Below, piece after piece: positions 8,039-16,441 of a stretch of 64,000 nucleotides of DNA. The stretch comes from Kitasatospora terrestris (lineage in GTDB: Bacteria; Actinomycetota; Actinomycetes; Streptomycetales; Streptomycetaceae). Position 1 is the stretch's first letter, and the number at the start of each line of letters is the position of its first letter. Location: assembly GCF_039542905.1 (NCBI RefSeq), contig NZ_BAABIS010000001.1, positions 5,890,001-5,954,000 on the forward strand, written 5' to 3'. Both the position numbers and the translations under genes were made by a program. Under the pieces are notes generated by a model. The model made no database searches. It saw nothing but the letters and a program-made list of their open reading frames with translations, and was not told where the DNA came from.

Positions 8039-8620
8039 ATGGCAGTCATGACCACCGACCGGCCCCAGATGACGCTCGAAGCCTTCGAAGCCATTGCCAC
8101 AACCGCTGAGCGAGAAGACGTCACGCTCGAGTTCATCAACGGCAGGATCGGAGTCAAGCCGGTGCCCGACGGCGACCACGGCGAAATCATCCGCTGGGTT
8201 TCGAAGCGCTGCATGCAGCACCGGCCCGACCTCTGGCTGTACGCCGAACAGGGCCTGCGGGTCGAGCGGTACCGAGGCGGGCACGCGCGCGTCGACGGTG
8301 CGCTGGCAGCGGACGAGGCATTTGCCGGGCAGGGCGAGTGGGCGGATCCCGATGCCGTGCTGATGGCCGTCGAGGTCACCTCGTACGATGCCGACACCCA
8401 CCAGCGCGACCGGGTGGAGAAGCCGGTCGCGTACGCCGAGGCGGGTATCCCGGTCTACCTGCTGATCGACCGTGACGCCGGCGCGGTGACGGTGCACAGC
8501 GAACCCGAGGACGGGCGCTACCAGTCCGTTGTGACGCTCTCGTACGGGCACGAGGTCGTCCTGCCGCAGCCGGTGAACGTCACGCTCGACACCGAGGCGC
8601 TCAAGCGGTACGCCCGTTGA
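8039..8620 (+). CDS. Uma2-family putative restriction endonuclease
   Basis: 193-aa protein of the Uma2 (DUF820) family, which has a PD-(D/E)xK nuclease fold. Visible are LEFINGRIGVKPVPDGDHGE at residues 30-49, the acidic core PDAVLMAVEVTS with the following lysine in DRVEKPVAYAEAGIPVYLLI, and the usual C-terminal TVHSEP strand. AAGGAGG lies directly before the ATG. Uma2 genes are numerous in actinomycete genomes; a biological role beyond possible nuclease activity is not established. The asparagine and alanine content and codon use match the neighbouring genes. Confidence 0.9.
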   Translation: MAVMTTDRPQMTLEAFEAIATTAEREDVTLEFINGRIGVKPVPDGDHGEIIRWVSKRCMQHRPDLWLYAEQGLRVERYRGGHARVDGALAADEAFAGQGEWADPDAVLMAVEVTSYDADTHQRDRVEKPVAYAEAGIPVYLLIDRDAGAVTVHSEPEDGRYQSVVTLSYGHEVVLPQPVNVTLDTEALKRYAR

Positions 8621-8671
8621 ACCGCCGGGACGCGGCCCGCCGGACGATTCCGGCGGACGCGGTGCCGGGGA

Positions 8672-8959
8672 CTGGAGCGGGCGGCACTGGTTGAACGTGC
8701 CGGGGCCGGTGTACTGCGCTCAGACGCTGACCGGCGGGTCCGGGAGTGGATCGCCGGGCAGGACGGCGAGGCGGACGAGTACGCCGCGCACCTGGAGGAC
8801 GGGCTGGCGGCCTACCTGCGCGGCTACCTGTTCTGGCTGGTCGAGGGCCGGGAGCCGCCGGCCGGCGAGGAGCTGCCGGTGCTCGGGGACGGCGACGGCC
8901 CCCGGCCGCGGGGTGCGGGCGGGGGCCGTCGTGTGCCGGACGGTGTCAGTGGGCCATGA
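8672..8959 (+). pseudogene. Possible 5'-degraded gene remnant after the Uma2 gene
   Basis: After the Uma2 stop, the same frame stays open to a TGA at 8957-8959 and has coding-like GC-rich third positions. The reading contains LERAALVERAG, RRVREWIAGQDGEADEYAAH and AYLRGYLFWLVEGREP, which looks like real helical protein. No ATG, GTG or TTG occurs in this frame between the Uma2 stop and this text; only CTG is available at 8672. I read it as the 3' part of a gene that lost its start, or one read through from Uma2. Its end overlaps the 3' end of the convergent transporter gene by 14 bases. I do not recognise the family. Confidence 0.35.
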
Positions 8960-10433
8960 CGGGGACGGCGTCCTCGACGTTGCCCTCGGCGACGGTGTGC
9001 GGCTGGGGGCGGCCGGCGTTGACGAAGGTGAAGGCGACCAGGCCCGCCAGGATCAGGATCCCGAAGGACCACCAGATCGCGGTGGAGTAGCTGTGCACCA
9101 TGGCCTGCGCCTGGACCAGCTGCTTGGGGCCGTCGTGGTGGTCCTTGAGATAGGCGGCCATGGCGCTGGTGGCGATGGTGTTGAGCAGGGCGGTGCCGAT
9201 CGCGCCGCCGACCTGCTGCGAGGTGTTGACCATCGCGGAGGCGACGCCGGCGTCCTTCGGCTCGACGCCGTAGGTGGCCAGGCTCATGGCGGGCATGAAC
9301 GCGGTGCCCATGCCGAGGCCCATCAGGACCAGGCCCGGGAGGATCGCCCAGTACGAGGTGTCGATGTCGATCTGGGTGAGGACCAGCATGCCGAGCGAGG
9401 CGACCAGGAAGCCGGGCGCCATCAGGTAGCGCGCGGGCATCCGGGTCATCAGCCGGGCGCCGATCTGGGTGGAGCCGGTGATCATGCCGGCGACCATCGG
9501 CAGGAAGGCCAGGCCGGTGGTGACCGGCGAGTACTGGAGGACGACCTGCAGGTAGTAGGTCAGGAAGAGGAAGAGGCCGAACATGCCGATCACGGCGAGG
9601 CCGAGCGACAGGTAGACGCCGCCGCGGTTGCGGTTGAGGACGACGCGCAGCGGCAGCAGCGGCGCCTTGACCCGGCTCTCGACGAAGACGAACGCGACGA
9701 GCAGCACGGCGGCGGCGACGAACAGGCCGAGGGTGCCGCCGGAGGTCCAGCCGTGCGACTCGGCGCGGGTGAAGGCGTACACCAGCGAGACCAGGCCGGA
9801 GGTGACCAGCAGCACGCCGGGGATGTCGAGCTTGCTGCGGTTGCGGCCGACGGCGGGCTCGCGGATCACCAGGATCGCGCCGGCGATGGCGACGACGGCG
9901 AACGGGATGTTGACGTAGAAGGTCCAGCGCCAGTTCAGGTACTCGGTGAGCAGGCCGCCGAGGATCAGGCCGATCGCGCCGCCACCGCCGGCGATGGCAC
10001 CGTAGATGCCGAACGCCTTGGCGCGCTCCTTGCCGTCGGTGAACATCACCGCGAGCAGCGAGAGGGCGGCCGGGGCGAGCAGCGCGCCGAAGACGCCCTG
10101 CAGGGCGCGGGCGCCGAGCAGCATCGAGGTGTTGGCGGCGGCGCCGCCGAGCGCGGAGGCCAGGGCGAAGCCGCCGAGGCCGACCAGGAAGGTCCGGCGG
10201 CGGCCCCACAGGTCCGCGATCCGGCCACCGAACAGCAGCAGACCGCCGAAGGCCAGGGCGTACGCGGTGATCACCCACTGGCGGTTGCCGTCGGAGATGC
10301 CGAGGTCGGCCTGGGCCCGGGGGAGGGCGATGTTCACGACGGTCGCGTCGAGGACGACCATCAGCTGGGCGAGGCCGATGAAGATCAGCGCTTTCCAGCG
10401 GTTCGGATCGGGCTGGAGGGCGGTTTCAGGCAT
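8946..10433 (-). CDS. DHA2-type MFS multidrug efflux transporter
   Basis: 495-aa polytopic membrane protein of the EmrB/QacA (DHA2, 14-helix) major facilitator group. Motif C and D1 features are present: LMVVLDATVVNIALPRAQAD near residues 23-42, QWVITAYALAFGG, GRIADLWGRRRTFLVG (motif A), and GGAIGLILGGLLTEYLNWRW (motif C region). It is expected to export drugs in exchange for protons. A TetR gene lies 64 bases upstream on the same strand, the classic regulator-pump arrangement, so the two are probably co-transcribed. The ribosome site before the ATG is weak (GGGG). Confidence 0.93.
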   Translation of the reverse strand: MPETALQPDPNRWKALIFIGLAQLMVVLDATVVNIALPRAQADLGISDGNRQWVITAYALAFGGLLLFGGRIADLWGRRRTFLVGLGGFALASALGGAAANTSMLLGARALQGVFGALLAPAALSLLAVMFTDGKERAKAFGIYGAIAGGGGAIGLILGGLLTEYLNWRWTFYVNIPFAVVAIAGAILVIREPAVGRNRSKLDIPGVLLVTSGLVSLVYAFTRAESHGWTSGGTLGLFVAAAVLLVAFVFVESRVKAPLLPLRVVLNRNRGGVYLSLGLAVIGMFGLFLFLTYYLQVVLQYSPVTTGLAFLPMVAGMITGSTQIGARLMTRMPARYLMAPGFLVASLGMLVLTQIDIDTSYWAILPGLVLMGLGMGTAFMPAMSLATYGVEPKDAGVASAMVNTSQQVGGAIGTALLNTIATSAMAAYLKDHHDGPKQLVQAQAMVHSYSTAIWWSFGILILAGLVAFTFVNAGRPQPHTVAEGNVEDAVPVMAH

Positions 10434-10497
10434 GGGGGTACCCCGTTGTCTGTGCGAGAGCGTACGAAGATCGGGAAGTGTGGGGCGGAGGAGCCGG

Positions 10498-11142
10498 TCA
10501 GGCGCGCTGCTTGAGGTCCTCCAGGGTGGCGGCACGGCCGGGCAGCACGGACGGCGCGGGGTTCCGCAGCCCGTCCAGGAACAGCTGCAGGTGGCGGTGG
10601 ACGAACTGGTCCAGGCCGTGGCAGTCGGTGCCGGGAAGCGGACGGGTGAGCTGGGTGATCGCGATGACCACGTCCCCGGCGCCGACGTCGCCGCGGAGCA
10701 GGCCGTCGGCGTGGGCGTGGGCGATCAGGTCGTTGGTGGTGCGCTCCAGGCGGACCCGGGAGGCCTCCAGTTCGGGGTCGTCGTGGTGGACGGCACCGGA
10801 GAGCAGGGGGCACAGCGCGCCGATCCGCTCGTCGGCGGCGGCGTGCACGAAGCGGCTGAGCGCGGCGAAGGAGTCCGGCTCCTCGGCGACCGCCGCTTCG
10901 GCGTGGTCGACGACCCGGGCGATGACCGAGAGGGCGACCTGGTGGATCAGCGTGGTCCGGTCCGCGAAGTTCCGGTAGAGCGTCGCGTTGCCGACTCCGG
11001 CGCGGCGGGCGATCTCGTCCAGCGGCGCCAGCGCGCCGTACTCGACGAACGCCTCGCGCGCCGCGGTGATGATCCGGGCCCGGTTGCGGGTGGCGTCCGC
11101 ACGCTGCTTGGGCGCCGGCGTGGTGCTGGCAGTGACGCTCAC
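10498..11142 (-). CDS. TetR-family regulator of the adjacent efflux pump
   Basis: 214-aa TetR regulator. The helix-turn-helix is at about residues 17-62 (RARIITAAREAFVEYGALA, DEIARRAGVGNATLYRNFAD). The C-terminal part resembles TetR proteins with a TetR_C_33-like ligand domain. The GTG at 11142 is chosen because GGGAGG lies six bases upstream; the frame is open further but crosses the operator region. The pump gene is 64 bases downstream. Two matching GGGGA-N5-TCCCC palindromes lie just upstream of the start and are probable autoregulatory operators. Confidence 0.92.
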   Translation of the reverse strand: MSVTASTTPAPKQRADATRNRARIITAAREAFVEYGALAPLDEIARRAGVGNATLYRNFADRTTLIHQVALSVIARVVDHAEAAVAEEPDSFAALSRFVHAAADERIGALCPLLSGAVHHDDPELEASRVRLERTTNDLIAHAHADGLLRGDVGAGDVVIAITQLTRPLPGTDCHGLDQFVHRHLQLFLDGLRNPAPSVLPGRAATLEDLKQRA

Positions 11143-11166
11143 GGCGGGCCTCCCTTCCAGGCTTCC

Positions 11167-11220
11167 GGGGAATGTCTCCCCGCTTCTAAGAACATACGGG
11201 TAAACGGGGAGTCTGTCCCC
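11167..11220. promoter_or_regulatory. Two GGGGA-N5-TCCCC boxes upstream of tetR-MFS
   Basis: GGGGA-ATGTC-TCCCC (11167-11181) and GGGGA-GTCTG-TCCCC (11206-11220) have identical 5-base arms and 5-base spacers and are centred 39 bases apart. They flank an AT-richer stretch that should hold the minus-strand promoter. This is the expected position for binding of the TetR protein encoded directly downstream. The AraC-type gene starts about 150 bases away on the other side. Confidence 0.55.
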
Positions 11221-11372
11221 GGAATTTCTCCGGCGGACGTGACCTGCGCCACACTCCGCCAAGTCGGTCGGCGCACTGGTGGACACCCGATCGCAGCGGG
11301 CAGGGAAGATCGGGTCGGCGGGCGTCGCCCGTTCCTACGGTGGTGACCACAGAACGAAGGAAGGAGCCCGGG

Positions 11373-12233
11373 GTGCTCGACCGGCTGAACCAGGTGATGG
11401 AGCACATCGACTCGCGCCTGGACGGGCACGTCGACCCGGCCGAGCTCGCGCGGATCGCGCTGACCTCCGAGTACCACCTGCGACGGCTGTTCTCGGCGCT
11501 GGCCGGGATGCCGCTGTCGGAGTACCTGCGCCGGCGCCGGATGACCGTCGCCGGGGCGGAGGTGCTCGCGGGGGAGCGGACCCTGCTCGACATCGCGGTG
11601 CGGTACGGCTACGGCTCGGCCGAGGCGTTCGGGCGGGCGTTCCGCAGCGTGCACGGCGTCGGGCCGGGGGAGGCCCGCCGGACCGGCGCCGCGCTCACCG
11701 CGCAGCCCCGGCTCTCCTTCCGCCTCACCGTCGAAGGGAGCACCACCATGCGGTACCGGATCGTGGAGAAGCAGGAGTTCCGGGTGGTCGGACGGCGGGC
11801 CCGCGTCCCGCTGGTCCACCTGGGGGAGAACCCGCACATCGCCGCGCTGATCCGCAGCATCGACCCCGAGACCCTGCGGCGGATCGCCGGGCTCAGCGAC
11901 CAGCAGCCCGCCGGCGTCCTCTCGGCGGTCGTGCACCTCGCCGACAGCCGGGAGGAGGGGGTCGAACTCGACTACTACCACGCCGCGGTGACCTCCGCCC
12001 CGGCCCCCGAGGGCCTGGACGCGCTGGCCGTCGGCGCGGGCACCTGGGCGGTGTTCGAGAACACCGGGCCGTACCCGCAGGCCCTGCAGTACCTGTGGCG
12101 GGACGTCTTCACCCAGTGGTTCCCGTCCAACCCGTACGCGAGCCGCCCCGGCCCGGAGCTGCTCACCGTCCGGCCCGCGCCGGTGGAGGGCGAGATGACG
12201 GCCGAGCTGTGGATCCCGGTGGAGCGGCGGTAG
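11373..12233 (+). CDS. AraC-family regulator with GyrI-like effector domain
   Basis: 286-aa protein. The N-terminal AraC DNA-binding domain (about 1-108) shows DPAELARIALTSEYHLRRLF and LLDIAVRYGYGSAEAFGRAF. A GyrI-like/effector-binding domain follows (about 128-286: MRYRIVEKQEFRVVGRRARV, WAVFENTGPYPQALQYLWRD, ELWIPVERR). This is the Rob/SoxS-like layout where the C-terminal domain senses a small molecule. I start at GTG 11373 because AAGGAG lies six bases upstream; an earlier GTG at 11340 has no ribosome site. The target genes are unknown; the adjacent glutamine-synthetase-like and amidohydrolase genes are candidates. Confidence 0.88.
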   Translation: MLDRLNQVMEHIDSRLDGHVDPAELARIALTSEYHLRRLFSALAGMPLSEYLRRRRMTVAGAEVLAGERTLLDIAVRYGYGSAEAFGRAFRSVHGVGPGEARRTGAALTAQPRLSFRLTVEGSTTMRYRIVEKQEFRVVGRRARVPLVHLGENPHIAALIRSIDPETLRRIAGLSDQQPAGVLSAVVHLADSREEGVELDYYHAAVTSAPAPEGLDALAVGAGTWAVFENTGPYPQALQYLWRDVFTQWFPSNPYASRPGPELLTVRPAPVEGEMTAELWIPVERR

Positions 12234-12319
12234 CCGGCGGTGGGCGGGCCGCCCCTGATCGGGTGAACCTGGTCGACCGGGTACGGACGACGGCCCGCGG
12301 CGGCGGGAGGATGGGCGGC

Positions 12320-13651
12320 ATGACGAGCAGTCGGGACCGCGCGGAGCGGGCCTCGCGGGCGCGCGTGGCGGCGACCCGGATCGAGGCGGAGGGCGTCGAC
12401 GCGGTCGCGCTCGGGTGGGTGGACAACGCCGGCGTGGGGCGGGTGAAGGCGGTGCCGGTCCGGCAGTTGGAGCACGCGGCCCAGTGGGGGGTCGGCGCGT
12501 CACCGTGCTTCGACCACTTCCTGGTCGACGACGCGATGGCGCCCGGCGGCGGCCCGGTCGGCGACCTGCGGCTGGTGCCGGACCTCGACCGGCTGACCCG
12601 GCTGGCCGCGCAGCCCGGCTGGGCCTGGGTGCCGGTGGACCGGTACGCGCAGGACGGCACTCCCCACCCCGGCTGCCAGCGGCTGTTCGCCGCCCGCACG
12701 GCGGAGGGGCTGGAGGGCCGGGGGCTCGCCGTGCGGGCCGGCTTCGAGGTGGAGTGGGTGGTGTGCGTCGAGGACGGCACCGGGGCGGGCGCCGGGCCCG
12801 CGTACGGGATGCGGCGGCTGATCGGCGCCTCCGACTACCTGCGCGACGTGGTGCGCGCCCTGCAGGAGCAGCACACGCGCGTGCTGCAGATCCACCCCGA
12901 GTACGCCACCGGCCAGTTCGAGGTGTCGGTCGCCGCCGCCGGCCCGGTGGAGGCCGCCGATCTGGCGCTGCTGGTCCGGCACACCGTCCTCGCCGTCTCC
13001 GCACGCCACGGCCTGCGGGCGGCCTTCGCCCCGGCGGTCACCCCGTCCGGCGTCGGCAACGGCGGGCACCTGCACCTCAGCCTGTGGCGCGACGGCCGCA
13101 ACCTCGGCCACGGCGGCCTCGGCCCGTACGGGCTGACCCGGGAGGCGGAGGCGTTCCTGGCGGGCGTCCTCGCCGAGCTGCCCGCGCTGCTGGCGCTCGG
13201 CGCGCCGTCCGCGGCCAGCTACCTGCGGCTGGTCCCCGCCCGCTGGTCCGGGCCGTACCGGTGCTGGGGGCTGGAGAACCGGGAGGCGGCGCTGCGGCTG
13301 ATCACCGGCTCGACGGGCGAGCAGGCGAACGCCGAGGTCAAGTGCTTCGACGCGGCCGCCAACCCGTACCTGGCGGTCGGCGGGGTGCTGGCCGCCGGGC
13401 TGTCCGGGCTGGACCGGGCGCTGCGGCTGCCGCCCGAGGTGCCCGGCGACCCCGCGGCAGCCGACGGGGTCGAGCGGCTGCCCGCCTCGCTCGCCGAGGC
13501 GACTGCCGCGCTGCGCGACTCCGAGGTGCTGCGGGAGGCCATGGGCCCCCAGCTCCACGCGGCGGTGCTCGCCGTCCGGGAGGCGGAGAGCGAGCTCTTC
13601 GAGGGCCGCACCCCCGAGGAGATCATCGACGCCACCCGCTGGCGCTACTGA
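12320..13651 (+). CDS. Glutamine synthetase-like (FluG C-terminal type) ligase
   Basis: 443-aa member of the glutamine synthetase fold, probably an ATP-dependent amine/gamma-glutamyl ligase rather than true GS. Metal and substrate residues are recognisable: FEVEWV (first Glu pair), HPEYATGQFEVSV (second), GNGGHLHLSLW (substrate His), RWSGPYRCWGLENREAALR and EVKCFDAAANPYLA. The last region has Lys where GS usually has Arg (ExR), and the N-terminal GS segment is short, both arguing against classical GlnA. GGGAGG lies nine bases before ATG 12320. An amidohydrolase gene starts 16 bases after its stop; together they match the two halves of FluG-like proteins. Confidence 0.88.
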   Translation: MTSSRDRAERASRARVAATRIEAEGVDAVALGWVDNAGVGRVKAVPVRQLEHAAQWGVGASPCFDHFLVDDAMAPGGGPVGDLRLVPDLDRLTRLAAQPGWAWVPVDRYAQDGTPHPGCQRLFAARTAEGLEGRGLAVRAGFEVEWVVCVEDGTGAGAGPAYGMRRLIGASDYLRDVVRALQEQHTRVLQIHPEYATGQFEVSVAAAGPVEAADLALLVRHTVLAVSARHGLRAAFAPAVTPSGVGNGGHLHLSLWRDGRNLGHGGLGPYGLTREAEAFLAGVLAELPALLALGAPSAASYLRLVPARWSGPYRCWGLENREAALRLITGSTGEQANAEVKCFDAAANPYLAVGGVLAAGLSGLDRALRLPPEVPGDPAAADGVERLPASLAEATAALRDSEVLREAMGPQLHAAVLAVREAESELFEGRTPEEIIDATRWRY

Positions 13652-13667
13652 CCGGCGCGGCCCGGCG

Positions 13668-14756
13668 ATGATCGACCAGCACTGCCACAGCGTGCTCGCC
13701 GGCGACCTCGACGACGCGGCGTTCGCCGCCCTGCTCACCGAGTCGGACCTCCCGCCCGCGCCCGGGACCTCCCGCTGGGAGAGCTCGATCGGCCTGGCCG
13801 TCCGCCGCTGGTGCGCACCGGCGCTCGGGCTGCCCGCGCTCGCCGAGCCGGCCGACTACCTGGCCCGCCGCCGCGAACTCCCGGACCCGGCGGGCACCTT
13901 GCTGCGCGCCGCGGGGCTGGACGCACTGCTGGTCGACACCGGACTGACCGCGGCGGCCGGGCGGCCGCTGCTCCCCCTCGCCGAACTCGGCGCCGCGGCG
14001 GGCGCGCGGGTCCGGGAGGTGGTCCGCCTGGAGTCGGTGGCCGAACGCACCGCGCGGGACGCCGCCGGCCCCGCCGGCTGGCTGGCGGCCACCGCCGAGG
14101 CGCTGCACGGCGCGGCCGCGGGCGGCGCGGTCGCGTTCAAGTCGGTGCTGGCGTACCGCTCGGGCCTCGCCGTCCCGCCCGAGCCGCCCTCCGCCGCCGA
14201 GGTGCTGCGCGCGGCGGGGCAGTGGCTGCGCGGCCCGCGCACCCGCCTCGCCGACCCGGTGCTCGGCCGGCACCTGCTGTGGACGGCGCTGGACTGCGGG
14301 CTGCCGATCCAGTTCCACACCGGCCTCGGCGATCCGGACCTGCGCCCGGCCGACGGCGACCCGGCGCTGCTGGCCGACTTCCTGCGCACCGCCGGGCCGC
14401 GCGGCGTGCCGGTGGTGCTGCTGCACTGCTACCCGTACCACCGCACGGCGGCGTGGCTGGCGCACTGCTTCCCGCACGTGTCCGTGGACGTCGGGCTGAC
14501 CCTGTCGCACACCGGCGCCCGGGCGGCCGCCGTGCTCGGCGAGGTGCTGGAGGTGGCCCCGTTCGACCAGGTGCTGTTCTCCACCGACGCGTACGGCCTG
14601 CCCGAGCTGTACCTGGCCGGCGCGGCGCAGTTCCGGCACGCGCTGGCCGTCCTGCTGGCCGGGTGGCAGCGGGACGGCGCGTGCACGGCGGCGGACGCCG
14701 GCCGGATCACCCGCCGGACGTCCGGGGCCAACGCCCGCCGCCTCTACCGGTTGTGA
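13668..14756 (+). CDS. Amidohydrolase-2 family metal-dependent hydrolase (FluG N-terminal type)
   Basis: 362-aa TIM-barrel amidohydrolase. It begins MIDQHCHSVLAGDL, giving the HxH metal pair, and continues with VAFKSVLAYRSGL (Lys near 160), IQFHTGLGDPDL (His), LLHCYPYHR (His) and LFSTDAYGLPELY (Asp). These are the ligands expected in this superfamily. It is spaced 16 bases from the GS-like gene and is probably translated from the same message. In FluG-like proteins the same two domains are fused in the order amidohydrolase-GS; here they are separate and reversed. The substrate is unknown; a gamma-glutamyl amide would fit. Confidence 0.87.
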   Translation: MIDQHCHSVLAGDLDDAAFAALLTESDLPPAPGTSRWESSIGLAVRRWCAPALGLPALAEPADYLARRRELPDPAGTLLRAAGLDALLVDTGLTAAAGRPLLPLAELGAAAGARVREVVRLESVAERTARDAAGPAGWLAATAEALHGAAAGGAVAFKSVLAYRSGLAVPPEPPSAAEVLRAAGQWLRGPRTRLADPVLGRHLLWTALDCGLPIQFHTGLGDPDLRPADGDPALLADFLRTAGPRGVPVVLLHCYPYHRTAAWLAHCFPHVSVDVGLTLSHTGARAAAVLGEVLEVAPFDQVLFSTDAYGLPELYLAGAAQFRHALAVLLAGWQRDGACTAADAGRITRRTSGANARRLYRL

Positions 14757-14793
14757 CCACAACCGGCCACTTCGGCCACTTCGGCCGGCCGGG

Positions 14794-16338
14794 TCAGCCG
14801 ATCGCCGCCAGGTGGTCCTTCAGGCCGGCGCCGAACGAGGTCGGCGTGCCGTCGTACGAGCTGATCAGCGACGGGCCGGAGCCGCAGTTCCAGGTGTTCC
14901 ACGTCCAGCCCAGGTAGGAGAGCTTCTTCGCGTCGGCCCAGGCCATCACCTGGTCGATGAAGCCGTGGGCGCAGTCGTTCTCGCCGATCTCGCCGAGCAC
15001 CAGCGGCACCTGCGCGGCCACCGGGGAGAGCGTGGAGTCGAAGCAGGACACGCTGGAGCAGGTGTTGAAGTTGTACACGTGGAAGGCCGCACCCAGGTTG
15101 CCGGTCGGGTCGGTCGGCTTGTGGGCCGCCCACTGGCCGAGGTCGTTGGAGTACGCCAGGCCGCCGAGCAGGATCACGTTCTTCGCGCCGGTGGCCCGCA
15201 CCGTGTCGACCAGCTTCTGCATGCCGCTGACCTGGTACGGGATGCCCGGGCAGCTGCCGTCGCGCCAGCACAGCCAGGCCTGGGTGAGCGAGGACTCGGC
15301 ACGGTCCGGGTAGGGCTCGTTGAACAGGTCGAACACCACCGCGTCGTCGCCCTTGAAGGTGTCCGCGACGGAGCTCCAGAACGGCACCGCGTCGGCGCCC
15401 GGCATCGGCTTCTGGCAGGTCGCGTTGGTGTCCGCGCAGCCCGAGGAGTTGCCGGTGTACTGTCCGCGGCTCCAGTGCATCTCGACGATCGGTGTGAGCC
15501 CGGCGGTGCGCACCGCGTCCACCCAGGTCTTGATCGCCGCACGGTAGTTGGCGCCCGCGTACTCGGGCTTGACGTTGGAGGTGCCGATCCAGCAGTCCTC
15601 GTTGAGCGGGATGCGGACGGCGTTGACGCCCTTCCAGCTCTTGATCGCGGCGATCGCCGCCGCGTCGGTCGGGCCGTCGAAGAAGCCGTAGCCCTGGACG
15701 CACATGAACTCGGTGCCCGAGCGGTTGATGCCGTGCAGCACCACCTGCGAACCGGCGTCGTTCACCAGGGAGTTGCCCGCCACGTGCAGTGCGGGCGCGG
15801 CGCCGCTCGGCGGCGGGGTGGTGGCCGAGCCCGAGGGCGACGGGGACGGCGAGGCCGACGCGCTGGGGGACGGCGAGGTCGACACGGACCCGGAGGGGGA
15901 GGGCGTCGGCGAGACCGGCGCGCCGGTGCAGGCGGCGCCGTTGACCGCGAAGGCGGTCGGGGCCGCGTTGCTGCCGCTGTAGGCGAAGTTGGCGCCGGCG
16001 GAGACCGAGCCGCCGGCCGCGATCGTCCCGTTGTAGGCGGCGTTGACCACGGTGACGTTCTTGCCGGACTGCGACCAGGTGCCGTTCCAGCCGGTGCCGG
16101 AGAGGGTCTGGTTGCCGGTGTAGCCGTAGGTCAGCGTCCAGCCGTTGATCGCGGCGGTGCCGAGGTTGTTGATCTTGACGTTGGCGGTGAAGCCGCTGCC
16201 CCAGTCGTTGACCGCGTAGTCGACGGTACAGGCGGTGGTGGCGGCCGAGGCGGCGCCGGCCCCGGAGAACGACAGGGTGGCCGCGGCGGCGACGGCGAGT
16301 GCCGCTCCGGTCGCCAGGGCGGTGGTGCGGAGGGACAT
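14794..16338 (-). CDS. Secreted GH5 cellulase with N-terminal CBM2
   Basis: 514-aa secreted endoglucanase. A signal peptide (residues 1-33, MSLRTTALATGAALAVAAAA then ASAAT) precedes a CBM2 cellulose-binding domain (about 36-138, with the Cys37/Cys137 pair and conserved Trp). A Pro/Ser linker follows (about 141-183), then a GH5 catalytic domain. Acid/base Glu341 is in DLFNEPYPD and the probable nucleophile Glu450 in VLGEIGEND. GAGGAG lies seven bases before the ATG. It is divergent from the GH48 gene, with a CebR-like box in its leader, so cellobiose induction is likely. Its CBM2 is close to 90% identical to that of the GH48 protein. Confidence 0.95.
   Translation of the reverse strand: MSLRTTALATGAALAVAAAATLSFSGAGAASAATTACTVDYAVNDWGSGFTANVKINNLGTAAINGWTLTYGYTGNQTLSGTGWNGTWSQSGKNVTVVNAAYNGTIAAGGSVSAGANFAYSGSNAAPTAFAVNGAACTGAPVSPTPSPSGSVSTSPSPSASASPSPSPSGSATTPPPSGAAPALHVAGNSLVNDAGSQVVLHGINRSGTEFMCVQGYGFFDGPTDAAAIAAIKSWKGVNAVRIPLNEDCWIGTSNVKPEYAGANYRAAIKTWVDAVRTAGLTPIVEMHWSRGQYTGNSSGCADTNATCQKPMPGADAVPFWSSVADTFKGDDAVVFDLFNEPYPDRAESSLTQAWLCWRDGSCPGIPYQVSGMQKLVDTVRATGAKNVILLGGLAYSNDLGQWAAHKPTDPTGNLGAAFHVYNFNTCSSVSCFDSTLSPVAAQVPLVLGEIGENDCAHGFIDQVMAWADAKKLSYLGWTWNTWNCGSGPSLISSYDGTPTSFGAGLKDHLAAIG
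15925..16233 (-). repeat. CBM2 coding repeat, copy A (in GH5)
   Basis: This stretch encodes CBM2 residues 36-138 of the GH5 enzyme. It forms an inverted repeat with 16627-16932: by direct comparison about 11 of 102 amino acids differ, and long stretches of bases are identical (for example around NDWGSGFTAN and GTGWNGTWSQSGKNV). It flanks the shared promoter region. Confidence 0.8.
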
Positions 16339-16363
16339 GTCCCACTCCTCGAAGTGGCAAAAA

Positions 16364-16377
16364 TGGGCGCGCTCCCA
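16364..16377 (-). promoter_or_regulatory. CebR-like box in GH5 leader
   Basis: TGGGCGCGCTCCCA matches the CebR box TGGGAGCGCTCCCA at 13 of 14 positions. It lies between the proposed promoter and the GH5 ribosome site. CebR is the LacI-type cellobiose-responsive repressor of Streptomyces cellulase genes (established knowledge); the repressor gene is not in this window. Confidence 0.75.
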
Positions 16378-16391
16378 CAGGCCCGCCCCGA

Positions 16392-16420
16392 ACCATAGCC
16401 ACGGTCAAGGGAGTTGCCAA
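16392..16420 (-). promoter_or_regulatory. Candidate GH5 promoter
   Basis: On the minus strand TTGGCA (16415-16420) and TATGGT (16392-16397) are 17 bases apart, a good vegetative-type spacing. The CebR-like box starts 14 bases after the -10, just downstream of the expected transcription start. Confidence 0.6.
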
Positions 16421-16441
16421 CACCAAGTCCTGCGCAATCTC

